From positions 61,833,498 through 61,897,497 of the forward strand of contig NC_092861.1 in assembly GCF_032062135.1 (NCBI RefSeq): a DNA stretch of 64,000 nt, given 5' to 3'. The notes beneath the pieces were generated by a model that did not search any database, had not been told where the DNA came from, and saw only the letters and a list, made by a program, of their open reading frames with translations. The position numbers and the translations under genes were made by a program. Below are positions 34,868-59,822 of this stretch, one piece after another. Position 1 is the stretch's first letter; every line of letters begins with the position of its first letter. Source of the stretch: Pyxicephalus adspersus (Eukaryota; Chordata; Amphibia; Anura; Pyxicephalidae).

Positions 34868-37206
34868 TATATTGCATGAGATGTCCCCCCTTTTGGCCTT
34901 TTTGCTCTTGGAACATTAGAGAGCATTGTGTGAAAAATAAAATCTTATCCTAAGCCTAAATTTTCTTCTATCCTTAGTCATTGCAAAAGTACTGATGAGG
35001 CTAAATTGAAAATGTTTCAGATTAACTAGTATTAGTAAATGTATTTACATATGAAATATCCCTTTTTTTCAAAACACATTCATATCAGATAAAACATTAT
35101 TTCAGGAATCTAAATCACTCTGTTTTAGCTATTATCATTCCTCATGTTTCCCAGAACATTTAGTTTATTTCTATTCAGTTCTTTCTGATCTTAATAAAGA
35201 TGATTTCCAGACAAGAACGGCTAAATATGAAAAGAGGTTATACTTTCAGATATGTATTCATACAAAGAAGTGCTTTATCACCTACCCACTTAGTTCTACA
35301 AAATTGCGACAAGGCAAACGTGACTACCACAAACTTCTGTACATTAAATTTTGATTGAAGTTATAAATGGAATTCTTTTGTGACTTTGGCATTTGAACAA
35401 TCTGTTCAAACTAAAGGAAAATCCATTGAAACTTTCTTCATTACATACATGCAAACCATTAAATCTTCACTGCTTCTTTTAGAAAACTAGACTACCATGT
35501 AATAATAAGGAGGCACAGAGAAAGGACATGGCACAATAGACTTGACTTACTAAAAGTGTACATTTTTCATATAGTGCAGTGAAGCTGTGTGTACTATAAT
35601 AATCCACTCTTGAGCAAAGACAGGTTTATGAATTCTTTCAAATTACTGTATTTAATTCCTCTTTAAATGATTGGGTGTTCAAAGCGAACACAGGTTCACA
35701 AGTAAAAAATGTACTCTTTTTGTAAATCTCGCCTACTGTGTCTGAATCATAAAATAACAGGTTAACTGCAAGATATTTAATGTTCATAAATTGTGACATT
35801 AATGCACAGGTAACACAGCAACAGCTAATAGCCCATGGTAAAACATGACTTTAGAAATAATTAGAAATAGACATAAATGCGGGTGAGAAAGTCAAACCTA
35901 AACTCTAGGCAACAAAAAAAGGGGGCTGTCAAGAAGAGGGTTGGAAGTCTTCGGGAGTGAGTTGAATGGTAAGAAAAAGTGCTTATAATTGGTACCCTAG
36001 TGTTGACATTTCTCTGGAGTTTAGATTCCACCAATCCATAACAACCAATTTAATTTTTTTTCATAATGCAGCTAAAGTAAAGCCTGATGTCACAGGTTTT
36101 TGCACTTTGTGCATGAGCTTGCATAATCACTCACTTACTAAAATAGGGGAATTATGTTAAAAGGTAATAGAGCTTTTCTAGTTCAGTATTCACTACCAGC
36201 TGCTTCTCACCTTCAGTTTTAGCACCATGAGGTTTTTACACTGAAGCTAGAAAAATGCTAAGCTGGACCCTAAAATGGCAACATTTTGGGCATCTATGAA
36301 ATGAATAGTAATTGAAGTCAATAGTTACATCAATTGTAAAAACAATAAATTAAAAAAATAAAGCTGCTGAAATCAGTTTGGAAATATGAATGTTATTCAA
36401 ATACTATTATGTGCTTCTGTCTATTTGTATTTTACATATAGTGGGTGGTAACAAGCTTTTCCAGTGGTAAAGAGTTATCTTCACTCCATGGCCCTTATAT
36501 ATCTGCTCACAGACCTGGGTAAGATTAGTTTATTTATGACAACATAACATGCTTGTCCACTAGAGTAAACCCACCAAGTTATGAATTAAAGATAAGGATG
36601 ACTGCTCTTGTCTTTATATCTTAATATAGGTTATTCCCAAAAAAACATTAGTGGTCTACTAAGATATAGTTTCTCTGTGTTTTATTTTTCAAAAAAATCC
36701 TGATATTGGTTACACATTTCAATTAATGTCTTTTATAATGTCACTTGAGACAGATTTTTTTTTACCTTATTTTTATCTTACAAAACATGTACTGTACGCC
36801 ATCAATAATGCAAAACACAAGGTGAAACAAAGGATGCATAGGTTCTAGTAAGCATTCCATAATCATTTAAACTACTTTGACAAATGCATAATGAAGATTG
36901 CAAATTCAATAACGGCACATGTAAAACACCTATTGACTTATTTTTAGAAATCTCTTGAAAATCAAACTTGTTTATAAAAGCTTGAAGAAAACCAATAACA
37001 CTTTTCTGATCATTCAATTATTCATTATTGATGGAGGTTCTACTCTCTGGAATACAGTCAATTGCTTTCAAATGCTGAATGACAGCAAGAACAGAACTGG
37101 AAATGTATTGTTGGCCTAAATATTTTACTCCCATCATCATTTTGAAATTTTGTTAGGTTGTTAAGTAGCTGCATATATGTGTATATATCATTTACAGGTA
37201 TGTGTG

Positions 37207-37207
<1 letters not shown>

Positions 37208-37239
<32 letters not shown>
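37208..37239 (+). repeat. (TA)n microsatellite
   Basis: About 15 uninterrupted TA units. Confidence 0.93.
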
Positions 37240-37240
<1 letters not shown>

Positions 37241-38252
37241 TGTACACTGAATCATGGGACTCAGTTATTCCCTTTGCAGTATTCAATATGTTGCATACAC
37301 TAGTGTATGTGCAGTATGATCCAGAAGGCAAGGACCTTTATTAGTATCTTCTTCTATCTTATTTTGATGATAAAGAGTTATCTGCAGAACCCATACCTCC
37401 TCCTCTCTTCTCTGTACAGTAAAACACCAGAAGGAATTTTTCAACATTTGAGCATGTTATTATATTGTTCTGCGTGTGAAAGCAGTGTTTTTTTTCAGTG
37501 AATATAGATAACGTGCTATGTTCCTTATCGTATTAGGTGATAATACGCGCTTTATTATTTACTTGTACAGGAGCAGTAAGGTGTATGGAAGGGTAATTCT
37601 GCTTCACTGCTTTTAAAAGTCAGTGAAATACCAAGGATTGCCATGTGACCTCAGATAGATGTTTGATAATACAAAATGGGGCCAAATTTTTCTTATGGCG
37701 ACAAATACCATGGCCTAAGGTAACATAGATTTTAGGTGATGGTATGCAAACAGCAAGGCTATGTTCTATATTTAATGCCATTTCGTCTTTCTTTTTTATG
37801 GCTTCCAATAGCTATATATCTGATACTGCATCAAAATAATATCTTAATTGGGTATTATTATTAGGATGCCACCACTTATAAGGGCAAAATACATGCATGC
37901 CCCCCATTCTATGCTTACTAAACTCCAACACCCAGAAATCATTAGGCCAGGAGATCTGGCTTAGTCTGCATGCAGGATAGGCACAGAATTTTTTTTAAAG
38001 GGGTTTAGGCTGTTGAGCTAGATTCTTGAACACTGCACAGCCATGAATGCTGGCTGGTGCTTTAATTGTGGGGGGGTCTGCCTTAAGTGAGCCCTAAACT
38101 CTTTTTTAGAAGGTGCACACTTACTGCAGAAAGGTATCTCGAGCTTGAATTCAACTTCAGGGAGTTTTGGCCATGTTTATTAACAAAAATGCTAACAAAA
38201 ACAAGGAAAATCCAGGATTTTCTCTTGCAGGGGACCTAAGTCATTACCACTA

Positions 38253-39372
38253 GGGATGAGTGAGCGAGATTTTTAAGTTCGATCTCCCTGTGAATTGGGC
38301 CGTTCTCCCTTACAGAACATTTAGGAGAGAATGGTCTTAAAATTTGCCATGAGGTTGTGTTCTCGCCGAACAAACGAGGGAAAATGCAGGGGGCGGGAAC
38401 GATGACTATTTCTGGTGGGAATGGCATGGCTGGGAGCAAATCATTTGCTCCCAGGATGTACAGTATGGCCAAACAGCCCAATCAGGAGAGATATGAGGAC
38501 AGGCATATATACAGGGAAGGAGGGAGGGGTTAGTCACTCCATCTTGTGTCAGAGAAAGAAGCAGGGAGAGAAGTGCATTGTGACAGGGACAGGTTAGGAG
38601 CCTTCTGTAGATCTTGAAATATACAGATTGTGCAGTTTTTTATGCTACTTCTTACTATCTAGCAAAAAAGCCAGAAAAAATTCTGTATTTCTCTCAAAAA
38701 AATACAGATATTTTATTTTGATCCCACTTGCTATCTATTAAAAAAGGCCCACCACCTCCTCCTCCTGCTGTTGCTGCTGCAGCCTGTCAGTACTCCGTTC
38801 ACTTAAATTGTATTACACACTTCTGGGTGACATTGATGATGCACTACACCCAGCTCTAGATGCCAGTTACCAATGCAGTCCGCGCTCCGTCTCAGGGCCC
38901 ACCACCTCCCCCTCCTGCTGCTGCCGCCTGTCAGTACTCCATTCACTAAAATTGTACACTTCCGGGTGGCATAGCGTTAAGATATTATGCAGCTATGTAA
39001 ATTCAACAGGGGGACGTACATTAAATAGCAATGGGTTGTCCTGCTGTTTTGACTCAAGAGACTGTTGATAGTGGATTGAGTTCACCGTTTCTCAATGTCC
39101 TAATATTTATGCTGCCTTCTGGACACTGTCAATCACGCAAAAATCCTATTTGCCTGCCATCACTTTGCCTGCCATTTTCTGGAAAACCACAAGGTCTTTT
39201 GGAACGTTTGTATTTGTTCTTTGTTGCCACTATTCTCCTACACTTACCTAGCAGATTCCAACATGTATAGGGGCTTAGCTATTTTTGTTTTAAGTCGGCC
39301 TATTGACTTATGGATATCACTAAATCGTTTTGCCGAAATTTCGTAAACTGTCAGAGGCCTTCTCATTCATCC
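38253..39372 (+). mobile_element. Unclassified element, about 1.1 kb, with short terminal inverted repeats
   Basis: The left end GGATGAGTGAG matches the complement of the right end (GGATGAATGAG) at 10 of 11 positions. The interior is compositionally distinct: a GC-rich first third, and two tandem copies of a 150-bp unit beginning GGCCCACCACCTCC at 38746 and 38896. No transposase or RT motif was found in any frame. It could be a non-autonomous DNA transposon; boundaries are tentative and no target duplication is clear. Confidence 0.5.
38746..38985 (+). repeat. 150-bp tandem duplication
   Basis: Two copies share GGCCCACCACCTCC, TCCTGCTG, GCCTGTCAGTACTCC, TTCACT..AAATTGTA and CACTTC..GGGTG. The second copy is shorter at its right side. 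Confidence 0.75.
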
Positions 39373-41966
39373 TTAATTACCACATAAGAATAAAAATCAC
39401 ACTTCAACTTTGGGAGAGCTTCTCCCGGGCTCCACACAGCTTCTCTGTTTGAGCCACACTTGGCCTCAGGCTGCAACTCCCCCAATCTCAAAGACCTTAT
39501 CCATTTTTTTAATCAGTGGCGAGGTGCTTCAGATCCATTTCTGGCCTGGGAAAAGGATGGAGTGCCTAGCCCACTTTTTCCTTCCAGGACACTCCATGCC
39601 TGGATCCCAAATAAAAATCTGGAATTCTTCAGCGATATAATTATGCATGGCCCTATCCAGGCCTTTTAATCCATTTCCCAGGTATATGAGGTATATGATG
39701 TCAAATATCGCCTGAATTTGGTATTCAGTGTTTTATTCTACCACAAAGATTATTATTGAAGGTCTTTGTATTTTATTTCCAGCTGTATATTGAAGTTATC
39801 TGTACAATGGCCAGTCTTGGAAAACATTGAACTTGACCTTGAATTTATTCAGTTAGTTAAAACTGAAAATTCTATTGAACCTAAATAGCAAGTTTGCAGA
39901 TGTCATCTTGGTAAAAGGAACATTGTCACAGTGTGATCATGTGCCTTACTCATAACTTTAATGCCTGAATGCTTGTTTTGTTCCTAATGCTGCTGTCATT
40001 TACAACAAAATGTGTATAGATAAATAAAGTAGTCCAAAGCAACATTTATTAATACACATTTTATTTTTCCTACCTCAGTATACTGAAATCTGCTTGCTAC
40101 TGAATAATGTACTTTGCAAATGACAATCTTAAAACTAGACACAAAAGAAAGGGGTTATAAAGCTTCTTCATGGACCTAGAGTCACCCCAGAAGCTAAGCA
40201 GACTACCTCAATTTGAAGAAAATATATAACATATTCTCTAACCATTTTTAGTACTACACTATAGCTTTTTGTAAGCAGAAATGAAAGTTCTTTCAAAATG
40301 ATATTCCTAAATACTAAGTAAATTACTTTTACAAGGACTTTTCACTCTTTTTAATTTCTTTGATATAAATATTATCATTTCTTTTTGCTATTTGAATTTC
40401 ATGTCTGTTCTATAAATTTACAGTGTCCTTCCCTGCTGCTTTTCAAGTTATATTTAAGCATCAAGCCTAATTTATTAAAGGGAAAGTGATGTTCTCATTC
40501 CAATAAACAATACATCGAAGTGCTGGAATACTTAACCATCAAGAAAGACAAAAAATATTCAGACCCATGGTCTAACCTCTATTCATTTGAATGTTTAAAG
40601 GTGACCTGAAAGTATGTAAGCTGATATTTCTGACCAGTTTTTTTTAAACAATTTTATTATCAAGGTTAACAAGCCGAATGACAATGAGACATAACATGAT
40701 TGATAGATCATATTTAGTCAATTATACAACATTAAGAACCAACAAGAGCAATGATGGCTATCTTGGAAGAAGCATAGATGTCTGTAGTCAGTAGCATAAG
40801 TATGTATTAGTTACCAACTGTATTAGTTACACAAGTACACAAAAGTGCAGTACACAAAATTACTGACCTGGTTTTAATACAACTTGCCTGGTTTGTGAAC
40901 TAATCCCCTGCCTTTAATGTTTTCTGAATCCCTTTCCCAGAATGAGTATGCAGCTGTGTTCAGATAAATATGATACAACTTTTTTACAGATATTTGCATG
41001 CATGTTCCAGGTGTTCAATTGGAAAAAATAAAACTAACAGGTCGGCTTTACATGCAGACAATTTGCATTCTTTACAATGTGTTCAGTAATGGTACCAAAT
41101 AACACTATTCATGGTGTAGTCAGTTATTAAAGTGAACCTTAACTGAAAAAGGTATAATTTGTGTTTTAAATGAAACATCTAGAAATATGTATTGTGCCTA
41201 AATAGTGCCCTGAAAAATTTACCATTGTCTTGAAATATATCTGAATGATACCAGAGCAGTTCCTTTGCCTAGACATTCAAGTTCGATGGGCCTTATTACA
41301 GTATAACTGCAGTGTAAGATGTAAACCACTGTGCTTGAAATATGATTTGGTAAAGACACTACTGTGATGCTTACTGCTCTCTGTGCTGGATTAGAAGCCA
41401 TACCTATGGGGCAGCAGTTCAAAGATCCCTGTTTTTTTAATTTTATAGGCCTGTACTTCCCCTGCTGATTCATTACTTCATGAATGGTCCTCTACCAGTC
41501 ATCAGATCACAAGCCACCAGCAGTCTAATATAACGAAGCAAAACCCTGCCCCTACCAAGATAGGGGACGACTGACATAAAGACACAATACAGGGTGAGGA
41601 ATGGTAAATTTAACGAAGCATATTTTACAGTTCAAAGTACAAGTTTGCAAATCATGATTGTGTTGTAGAATGTCTATCAACTTTCACATTAATAAATAGT
41701 ATTGATATGGTTATTATTATCAAATTAAGCCATCAATTTAAACATTAAATGGTCAACCTCCTGATAGCAGATAGCCGCAATCTACCATAAAATTTCAATA
41801 AAATGTCAAGGCCTATGAAATTTGGGTGTAAAGAAGCTTTTTTTTTTTTGCAAACTGATGATATATACAATATATTGAAGACTATGCAACAAATAATGTC
41901 ATGTCATTGCATTTGGCTTACATTATTGTTATACTTTTTTGCAAACTTTACTTTTTTGTACTTTTA

Positions 41967-47635
<5,669 letters not shown>

Positions 47636-47830
47636 CATTACATGATGGCAAACTCTTGTTCCATCCCGGCTTTCCATCCACACCAATTACACAGCTTATT
47701 GTGGCAGGATCAACAATTTTATAGCCTGCGTCACACTGGTAAGTTACTGTTGATCCAAGTTTAAAGTCAGTTCCAATCCGAGTGCCATTCATAATGTTTC
47801 CTGGATCAAAACAAGCTTCTCTTGGTTTCT
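47636..47830 (-). CDS. csmd1: CSMD exon D: Sushi domain
   Basis: 195-nt phase 1-1 exon encoding a full Sushi domain. It starts EKPREACFDPG, has cysteines in YQC, ISC and PSC, and sequons NGT and NKS. The acceptor is TTTTTTACAG behind an unusually pure run of about 17 T on the coding strand; the donor is GTATGT. The linker EKPREACFDPG matches what I recall of CSMD1 and helps favour that paralogue over CSMD2 and CSMD3. Confidence 0.95.
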
Positions 47831-52828
<4,998 letters not shown>

Positions 52829-55800
52829 TCAAATAGAGTATAATAACAATGGATATTGTTAAAATGGAATTCATTTTCTATTCATTAAACATTGTACAAA
52901 GTGTACCAAGCCATAGCAGCAGTCATATTTTAGCTTTCTCTGGTCAGATAAATGAAACAGTATTTCTGATTAATACCTTTGTTTTACAGGAGTCTTTGCC
53001 TAAAGCCTAAAGTGCCACCACATACTTCCTTGCAAAAAAATCAGTATGCTTAAATAAAAAAAGTTGCCATGAAATAAGTTAGATATTATATTGTCCTTTC
53101 CCCAGTTTCCACTCATTGCTCTTAGGTTAGGCTGACATCATCCATCTTCTGGTGAGATTTTGGGAAAGTAGAAAGTGAAGAAGACTTCAAATCTGAGAAG
53201 TCAGCCCTAGCACTTTGCTTAAGCTATATCTCATGGAATTCGGAGTATTTACAATTCCCCGGGATCTTTCTGTCAGGAGGATAAGGACAATCATTAAGGA
53301 ATTGTCCAATGAGCATACCTACATAAATGGTGATTTTCTAATTTTGAAGACTACACTGTCCTTACCTAATCCCACCCTTCATAGCTCTGTACTTGCTATG
53401 ATCCAAAGCAATGGTTCTGGAGTTTGTATTCCCTCTAGCTAAGTCCTACTGTGCTGCCCCTGCCAACACAGTACAGAACAACTGACTTCTGTGGGACAAT
53501 GAATATTCTTATCTACCTTGTCATGAAACAGTCTATAGATGTCAATGGGGCTGTACTATACAATTGCAGGCAGCAGAGGACAAAGAAATATACACAAAAG
53601 CTGAACCTTGCATTCAGATCTGCCCCATAACTGTGGAGGGGTGCTAAAAAACCTAATCTATGTAGAAGGGAGAAGAATAAGTGAAAATGATTGGAAAAAA
53701 GCACTTTTCTTTTAATACAGATTCTCCAATAAAAAATTTAATGCATTACATACAAAATTTAGGGTTATTTCACACATATAAATTTGCACTCTGATCTACA
53801 TCAGAACCCTGGTTTCCTATTAAAAATAATTTGAAAAAGAGTATTTACCACACTATGTGCATCTATAGGTGTACCTGTACTTACAGCCTAGTCCAACAAA
53901 TGCATGTAAAGCCTGCTAGTGAAGTCCACCCTGTAATGGGGTGGGAACAGTGCGGCACTGCTCTTCAATTTGGAGACGAGGTGCCCCCCACTTGAAAACT
54001 GTTCATGTTTGCCTTACACTGGGTTTGGAAGATGCTGCAAGTGGTGTTGCTATTAGCATTATCAAGTATCTTATATCTTGCAGCTTGTCGGTCAGTGTCT
54101 CACCTTGCCTTGTCCTACCTACTGCTTTCTGGATTGACAGCACTGCCAGTTTAAATTGGCATACAGGTGCTTTTAGATGTACTTTAATTTTTGTAACTGT
54201 TTTTTTAAGTGTTGGCTGTTCTATTTTCAACTGTTTGTTGAAAAAAAGAATGATTTCTAATATTAAAAAATGTGTATTATATGATATTGAAAAAATAAAT
54301 ACGCAAATGATCTTGACAGATTTTGTCGAGAAAATACTTGATGCAAGTAAACCCTCTCTGATTAAAAAGTCTGAAAAAATGCTGAAGCAAACCCCAGTTT
54401 ATATTAGCATTACTTTTTTAATATGAATAACTTAGTAGAGCATGCAATTAGATAGTATCACACAGAAGATGCAGATAGGCGTTAAATGTTAATAAAGGCA
54501 GAGACACAACAGGTCTGTTGGTTCAGGAATATGAATATTGCTCTTAATTTTAATAAAATGAAAACCATTCTGGAAGCTTCCCAATTATTGCTCCCAGTAG
54601 TTGATGGCAGAACATGTAAACAGAACATGAATTTGAATATATTGTATGTTTTATTTCTTCATATTTCTGCAGTTTTCATTTTTAATAAAAACTAATAATA
54701 TGCAATGCAATAAACCTAAATGAATCTATTAACCATAGGTGCAATTATTATGAAATTTCCAAGGACATATTCCTTCTGATTTGGAGTTTGCAAGCTTTGA
54801 TGCATAATTTTGCTTTGAATAACCATGTATAACTGTGGGGTTGAATTACTAAAGAAGTATATTTTCCCTAATAGTATAGAGGTTGCGGTCAATTTAATCA
54901 TCCAATTACATCCAAAGGAGTTTCTGTTTTTTTTTCTTCATTACTAGTACATATAATCAAATGTTTAAAGTGTACAAAATGTTAGAAATGTTCTCCTTTC
55001 GTAAATAACTCTCCTTATGTGCAGTTATTACATGTATATACATTTGGAATTGCAATAAAAGGGAAATAAATCCAGACTACATCTTTCTTTTATTTGATAG
55101 TAAATCTCAACATATCTTTGTTTAGCTCATTTATTATATTATTACAAGGCAGTTACAGGAATAGCACTGTTATCAGGCCATTATCTGTAAAAACTGCAGC
55201 AACCATGAGTACAATGGCTTTGCAGAGTATTTCTCATTCCCAAAATGTGACATAGGAAAGACCAGGGCATTACCTCCTCGATCTACTTTTTCATAAAACC
55301 TGTATTGTGTTACCCTTGCTCATCATCTGCGCTAATTTGGAATTCATAATGGCAACTTTTTTTAACATCTCTACGGTTAAATCCAAGTGATTTTTACATA
55401 CCTAGGGCACCTCCTATGGTTAGGGTTTGTAGGCTTTTGCTGTTCTAGTAATTATTTGATTTTTTCTCTATTTTTTCCTATTATGTTTGCTGTCACAAAA
55501 TTTTGCAAGGTGAACATATTTCCTTTATGACAATTGTATGTATGTGGCAATGATCTAATGCTTTGCAAGCTAGACTTGATCATTTTCTAGGCAACAATAG
55601 AAAGAGAGTGGACAGCCATGGGTCACATATTATTGACACCACAATGGCCCATAATCTTGGGCATTGCTAAACCTGTGGGCATACATATGATGGCATATCA
55701 ACTTTATATAAATTGTATTAATTATATACATTTATATAAATTATTTATATAATGCTGCATATTTTGACAGGAGGTGCTGGCTAGTGCATTTGTCCTTCCC

Positions 55801-56528
55801 CACTGCTGCAAGGCAACCTGGCTAACTAAAATACCACTACATTTGTGACCATTGTGATCATTTTGCTGCAATAAAGGACCTGTATGGTCACATTTTTTAT
55901 TTTTAATTCTTCTATAAACTGAACACTGTTGTGAGTGATTTATGCAAATAAACTCTAAAATATTGTACAGTGGGGAGAAGGGTGGTTTCAAAGGTGACAA
56001 TGAAAATACACAAATCTTTTAACTAACTTGCCGGGGGGATTCCCTAAAGTTGTGCATATATTTTTTTCATGCAACAGTGTGCAAATTCCATATTTACAAC
56101 TTCACATAGTAGTTAGGTTTTATATCTTATTATCTTTCCATTTCTCTTTATTTTTCATGAAAATGCACTACTTTCAGTGCTGTGAAGCCATTTTTTCCTA
56201 TTTCCAACTACACTAAATATTTAATGAGATATCTCCAGATAATATAATGCAATACTATGTGAACTGGTAGAAAAAGACAAATTTGCTAAGGTAACAGCCT
56301 AACTATTTCTGCTTATGGGTTGGTTTCGTGTAGTGTACCTGCACAACCTCTACAAAGACACATCAAGCAGCCAATAGAAAACAGCTTTAGCTTTAGAAAG
56401 ATAAAAAGACCTTGCTAGCATGGGAACATACAGGTCACACTTGTTAGTTAGATAGCATAGTATTTTCCTAAACAATATACACCTAAACAGCAAAAAGAAC
56501 TGACAACGTACAGGAATTTTACTGTGTT

Positions 56529-56553
56529 TTTGATTTTGATTTTGATTTTGATT
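56529..56553 (+). repeat. (TGATTT)n simple repeat
   Basis: About four TGATTT units. Confidence 0.9.
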
Positions 56554-57248
56554 GAATCATGTTGAGTCCAGTTATCCATTTGTCTTTTTTTAACTCAACT
56601 TAATGATTAGGCATAACTGTTTATTTCATGGCAGTTTACTGAGGTGGCCCTTCATTGCGGACCTGTTTGATTCACTGATTGATCCTTGTAGGTGCCTGCA
56701 GTAGTGAATTATTTTCTCTTTATTTTGCTGATGGAATTACTCCATGGGTATGGGACTGTAATTGATTCAGTACTGTGACTGAATATTCTTTGCACAGCAA
56801 ACTCCCATAATCATGTGAAGCCAATCAATTAGCTTTAGTGGAAAGACTTTACACTAACAGCTACTTTAAAAATATCATTCTTTTACTGCTGTGCTAGATG
56901 TTAAAGGTGCTGGACTGTCAAGTACATTGGATTGACCAAATAATGCTCTAAAATATGGCACCCCCCCCATCTTAAAACACTGTAGGAGTTAAAAACAAAA
57001 CTAAGACACTTAAACTTCATTGATGAGATGACATCTATAATGTATGAATGGCTCACACTACATGACATACAACTTGTTAAAATATATATTATTGATATTA
57101 CTCCCAGTTATAAATTTGACATGTCAGTATGATGTCAGTATAGACTTAAAAGCCCCAACAAACTACAGTTCATATAAATATAAAATGTTATGGCATGCTA
57201 GTCATTAAAAATATACCAACTCAAACCTATAGCATAATAAATTGCATT

Positions 57249-57600
57249 TAAAGCAGAGCTAAAGCTTAAAAAGAAAAAAAAAAAAATTTTTTATTGCAGA
57301 AAGTACAAGTGATTTCTATTCTGCAATAAAATATACTTGCCCATTGACAATTTTTCAAATACAGTTATTTGTCCTCGCTCCATCATGGGCAAAATCTTTG
57401 GTCATCTTGTTTGGCCAGGCTGGGATGATGTAACTCCCACACATGCGCATTGGGGTTCATTCCATCCCAGCACCCTGGGGAACTTAATACAACTTGTTGG
57501 AAAAGCATAGCTCAAAGTACATTAAAAAAAACGGTTGTGAACAGGCAGGTAGTTATGTTTTATTGCCTGTCCTTTCTACAATATAAATTCTGCCTGCTCA
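57249..57600 (+). mobile_element. MITE-like sequence, partial
   Basis: Left end TTTAAAGCAGAGCTAAAGC resembles the left end of the element at 23424. It includes a hairpin at about 57289-57331 and a GC-richer interior. The right end was not found. Confidence 0.4.
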
Positions 57601-57971
57601 AAGTTTTTAATAACTGTAATGCCACAAACAGTAACCTAGAAAAATCAGGAAAGGATTATGTTGATTATAAATATATATAATCTTTTTTTTTTTTTCATCT
57701 TGAGCCCCGCTCTGTGACAGACTAAAGCATACTTTTGCAGACAATGAACTTATGATTTTTCTATCAGCATTTGATGCATCTGGCATGTTCTGCATAATGT
57801 TTACATTTGGCACTCAAGCATTGCTGGAAAGCTAAATAATGTGTTTGTTATTGTGCCACATGTCCATGTTCATGGTGTAGGTACAGAATGTATGCTCTGG
57901 GGCTTGGTTAGTAAATGTAATTAGGAGCCCAGTGAAGTGACAAATTATGTAATTTTTAGATTTGACATTTA

Positions 57972-58181
<210 letters not shown>

Positions 58182-58295
58182 TCAGGTAAAAATCACATAA
58201 AACAATCTGTATTTTAAATGTAGTCTATCTCCTGGTGACCACTATCATTGGGAGGAAAACTGGCTAAAAATGATTACAGTTTGTCAGAAAGAGCA

Positions 58296-58370
58296 GTATA
58301 TTATTATTATTAAACAGTATTTATATAGCGCCAACACATATTACGCAGTGCTGTACAATAAATTAAATTG
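58296..58370 (-). repeat. L2-type 3' tail
   Basis: On the minus strand: TACAGCACTGCGTAATATG, TTGGCGCTATATAAATACTG and (TAA)n. Short terminal fragment of the same repeat as at 4555-4621. Confidence 0.75.
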
Positions 58371-58983
58371 TAGAGTCTGATGGTCACTGGTGTTCCTGTA
58401 ACAACTGCCTAGAGAGGAATTTTCCTCACTTTGGAGAGATTGTCCTGTTGTATCTATGGGACAGGAAGTAAAGGAAGATCTATATAAAAGATGTGCTGAT
58501 GGGAAAAAAAAGGGTTTTACCAACTGTATCCAAAAGTTTTACTTACATATATTTGAACATCTATACTTTATCACTAATTAGATGAATATATCACAATGTA
58601 ATTGCTATAGATATTTATTTTTTATATTTTAGTTTTTAATATTATTGAACCAGCTGTGGTTTCATTAGCTTTTAGAAGTTAATGTCTAAATAACTAGTAA
58701 TAACTAATATCTAGGCCAGCCTGAGACCCAAATCTTGACAACTGTTGGGTATATTGAGCTGTTTTTTTAAAACAGTGAATCTGACATTCCCTTAATCACC
58801 TCCTGGTGGGAATCTTCTAAGCCCATGTGTTTCAATGGCAGTAATTGATACCTATCTCGTATGGTTTGAGGAAATGTCAAATTCACTACTCTATAATTAG
58901 CCCACTGAAGTTTACTTGGATGAATGGCATACTACATATTTTTCCCAAGTTTTAATATGCAAGACCACGCATCTGGTACAGAA

Positions 58984-59324
58984 CAGTGGTGGCCAACCTT
59001 TCCAGACCCACAGACAACTAAATTTACCAGCTCTGGACCGCGCATGCGCAGGGAGCCTAGTGTCACTCAAAGGGAAGAAACTTCCCCCATAGTGACATTA
59101 TGATGCCAGAACCCGTCCACTCACCCAGTGCAGGCTCCAGTGCAGACTCCAAAGACACAACCCGCCCACCACCCTGAACCTGTGATCTTTACAGGAGACA
59201 TGCTTTGCAGCTCTGGGCAGTGTGCCCCCCCCCTAAACGGGGTCCTTCTCCTGACTCCACTTGGGGGTGGCCAGAGCCGTGGACCACCAAAATTGTCTCA
59301 GGGACCACCGGTTAAGGACCGCTG
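58984..59324 (+). mobile_element. hAT-like MITE with 8-bp target duplication, 341 bp
   Basis: Left end CAGTGGTGGCCAACCTTTCC and complement of right end CAGCGGTCCTTAACC are hAT-type inverted ends. Flanks GTACAGAA (58976-58983) and GTGCAGAA (59325-59332) match at 7 of 8 bases, the length typical of hAT. The interior is GC-rich with no transposase. The 108-codon forward frame crossing it is incidental. Confidence 0.85.
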
Positions 59325-59516
59325 GTGCAGAAGATGCAACATTCTCTTTGGATTCCCATTACATTATGGTGCCTTTCTACCTGCTATTAGAGTACAAAAA
59401 AGTGTCAGATTTTACAAGTCATATTTTTATCTTAACTTAACAATACTTAACTAATAATACTTTCAATGACCATCTGCTTGCATTTTTTTTTAATCAGACA
59501 CATATTTTCAAATTTA

Positions 59517-59822
<306 letters not shown>

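Noticed and set aside
53941..54426. 161-codon forward ORF
   Set aside because: No recognisable domain, low-complexity Lys/Ile-rich end, AT-rich intronic composition, no homology pattern. Consistent with chance.
56969..57000. C-run near GGCACCCCCCCCATC as a regulatory site
   Set aside because: Short homopolymer with no supporting context.
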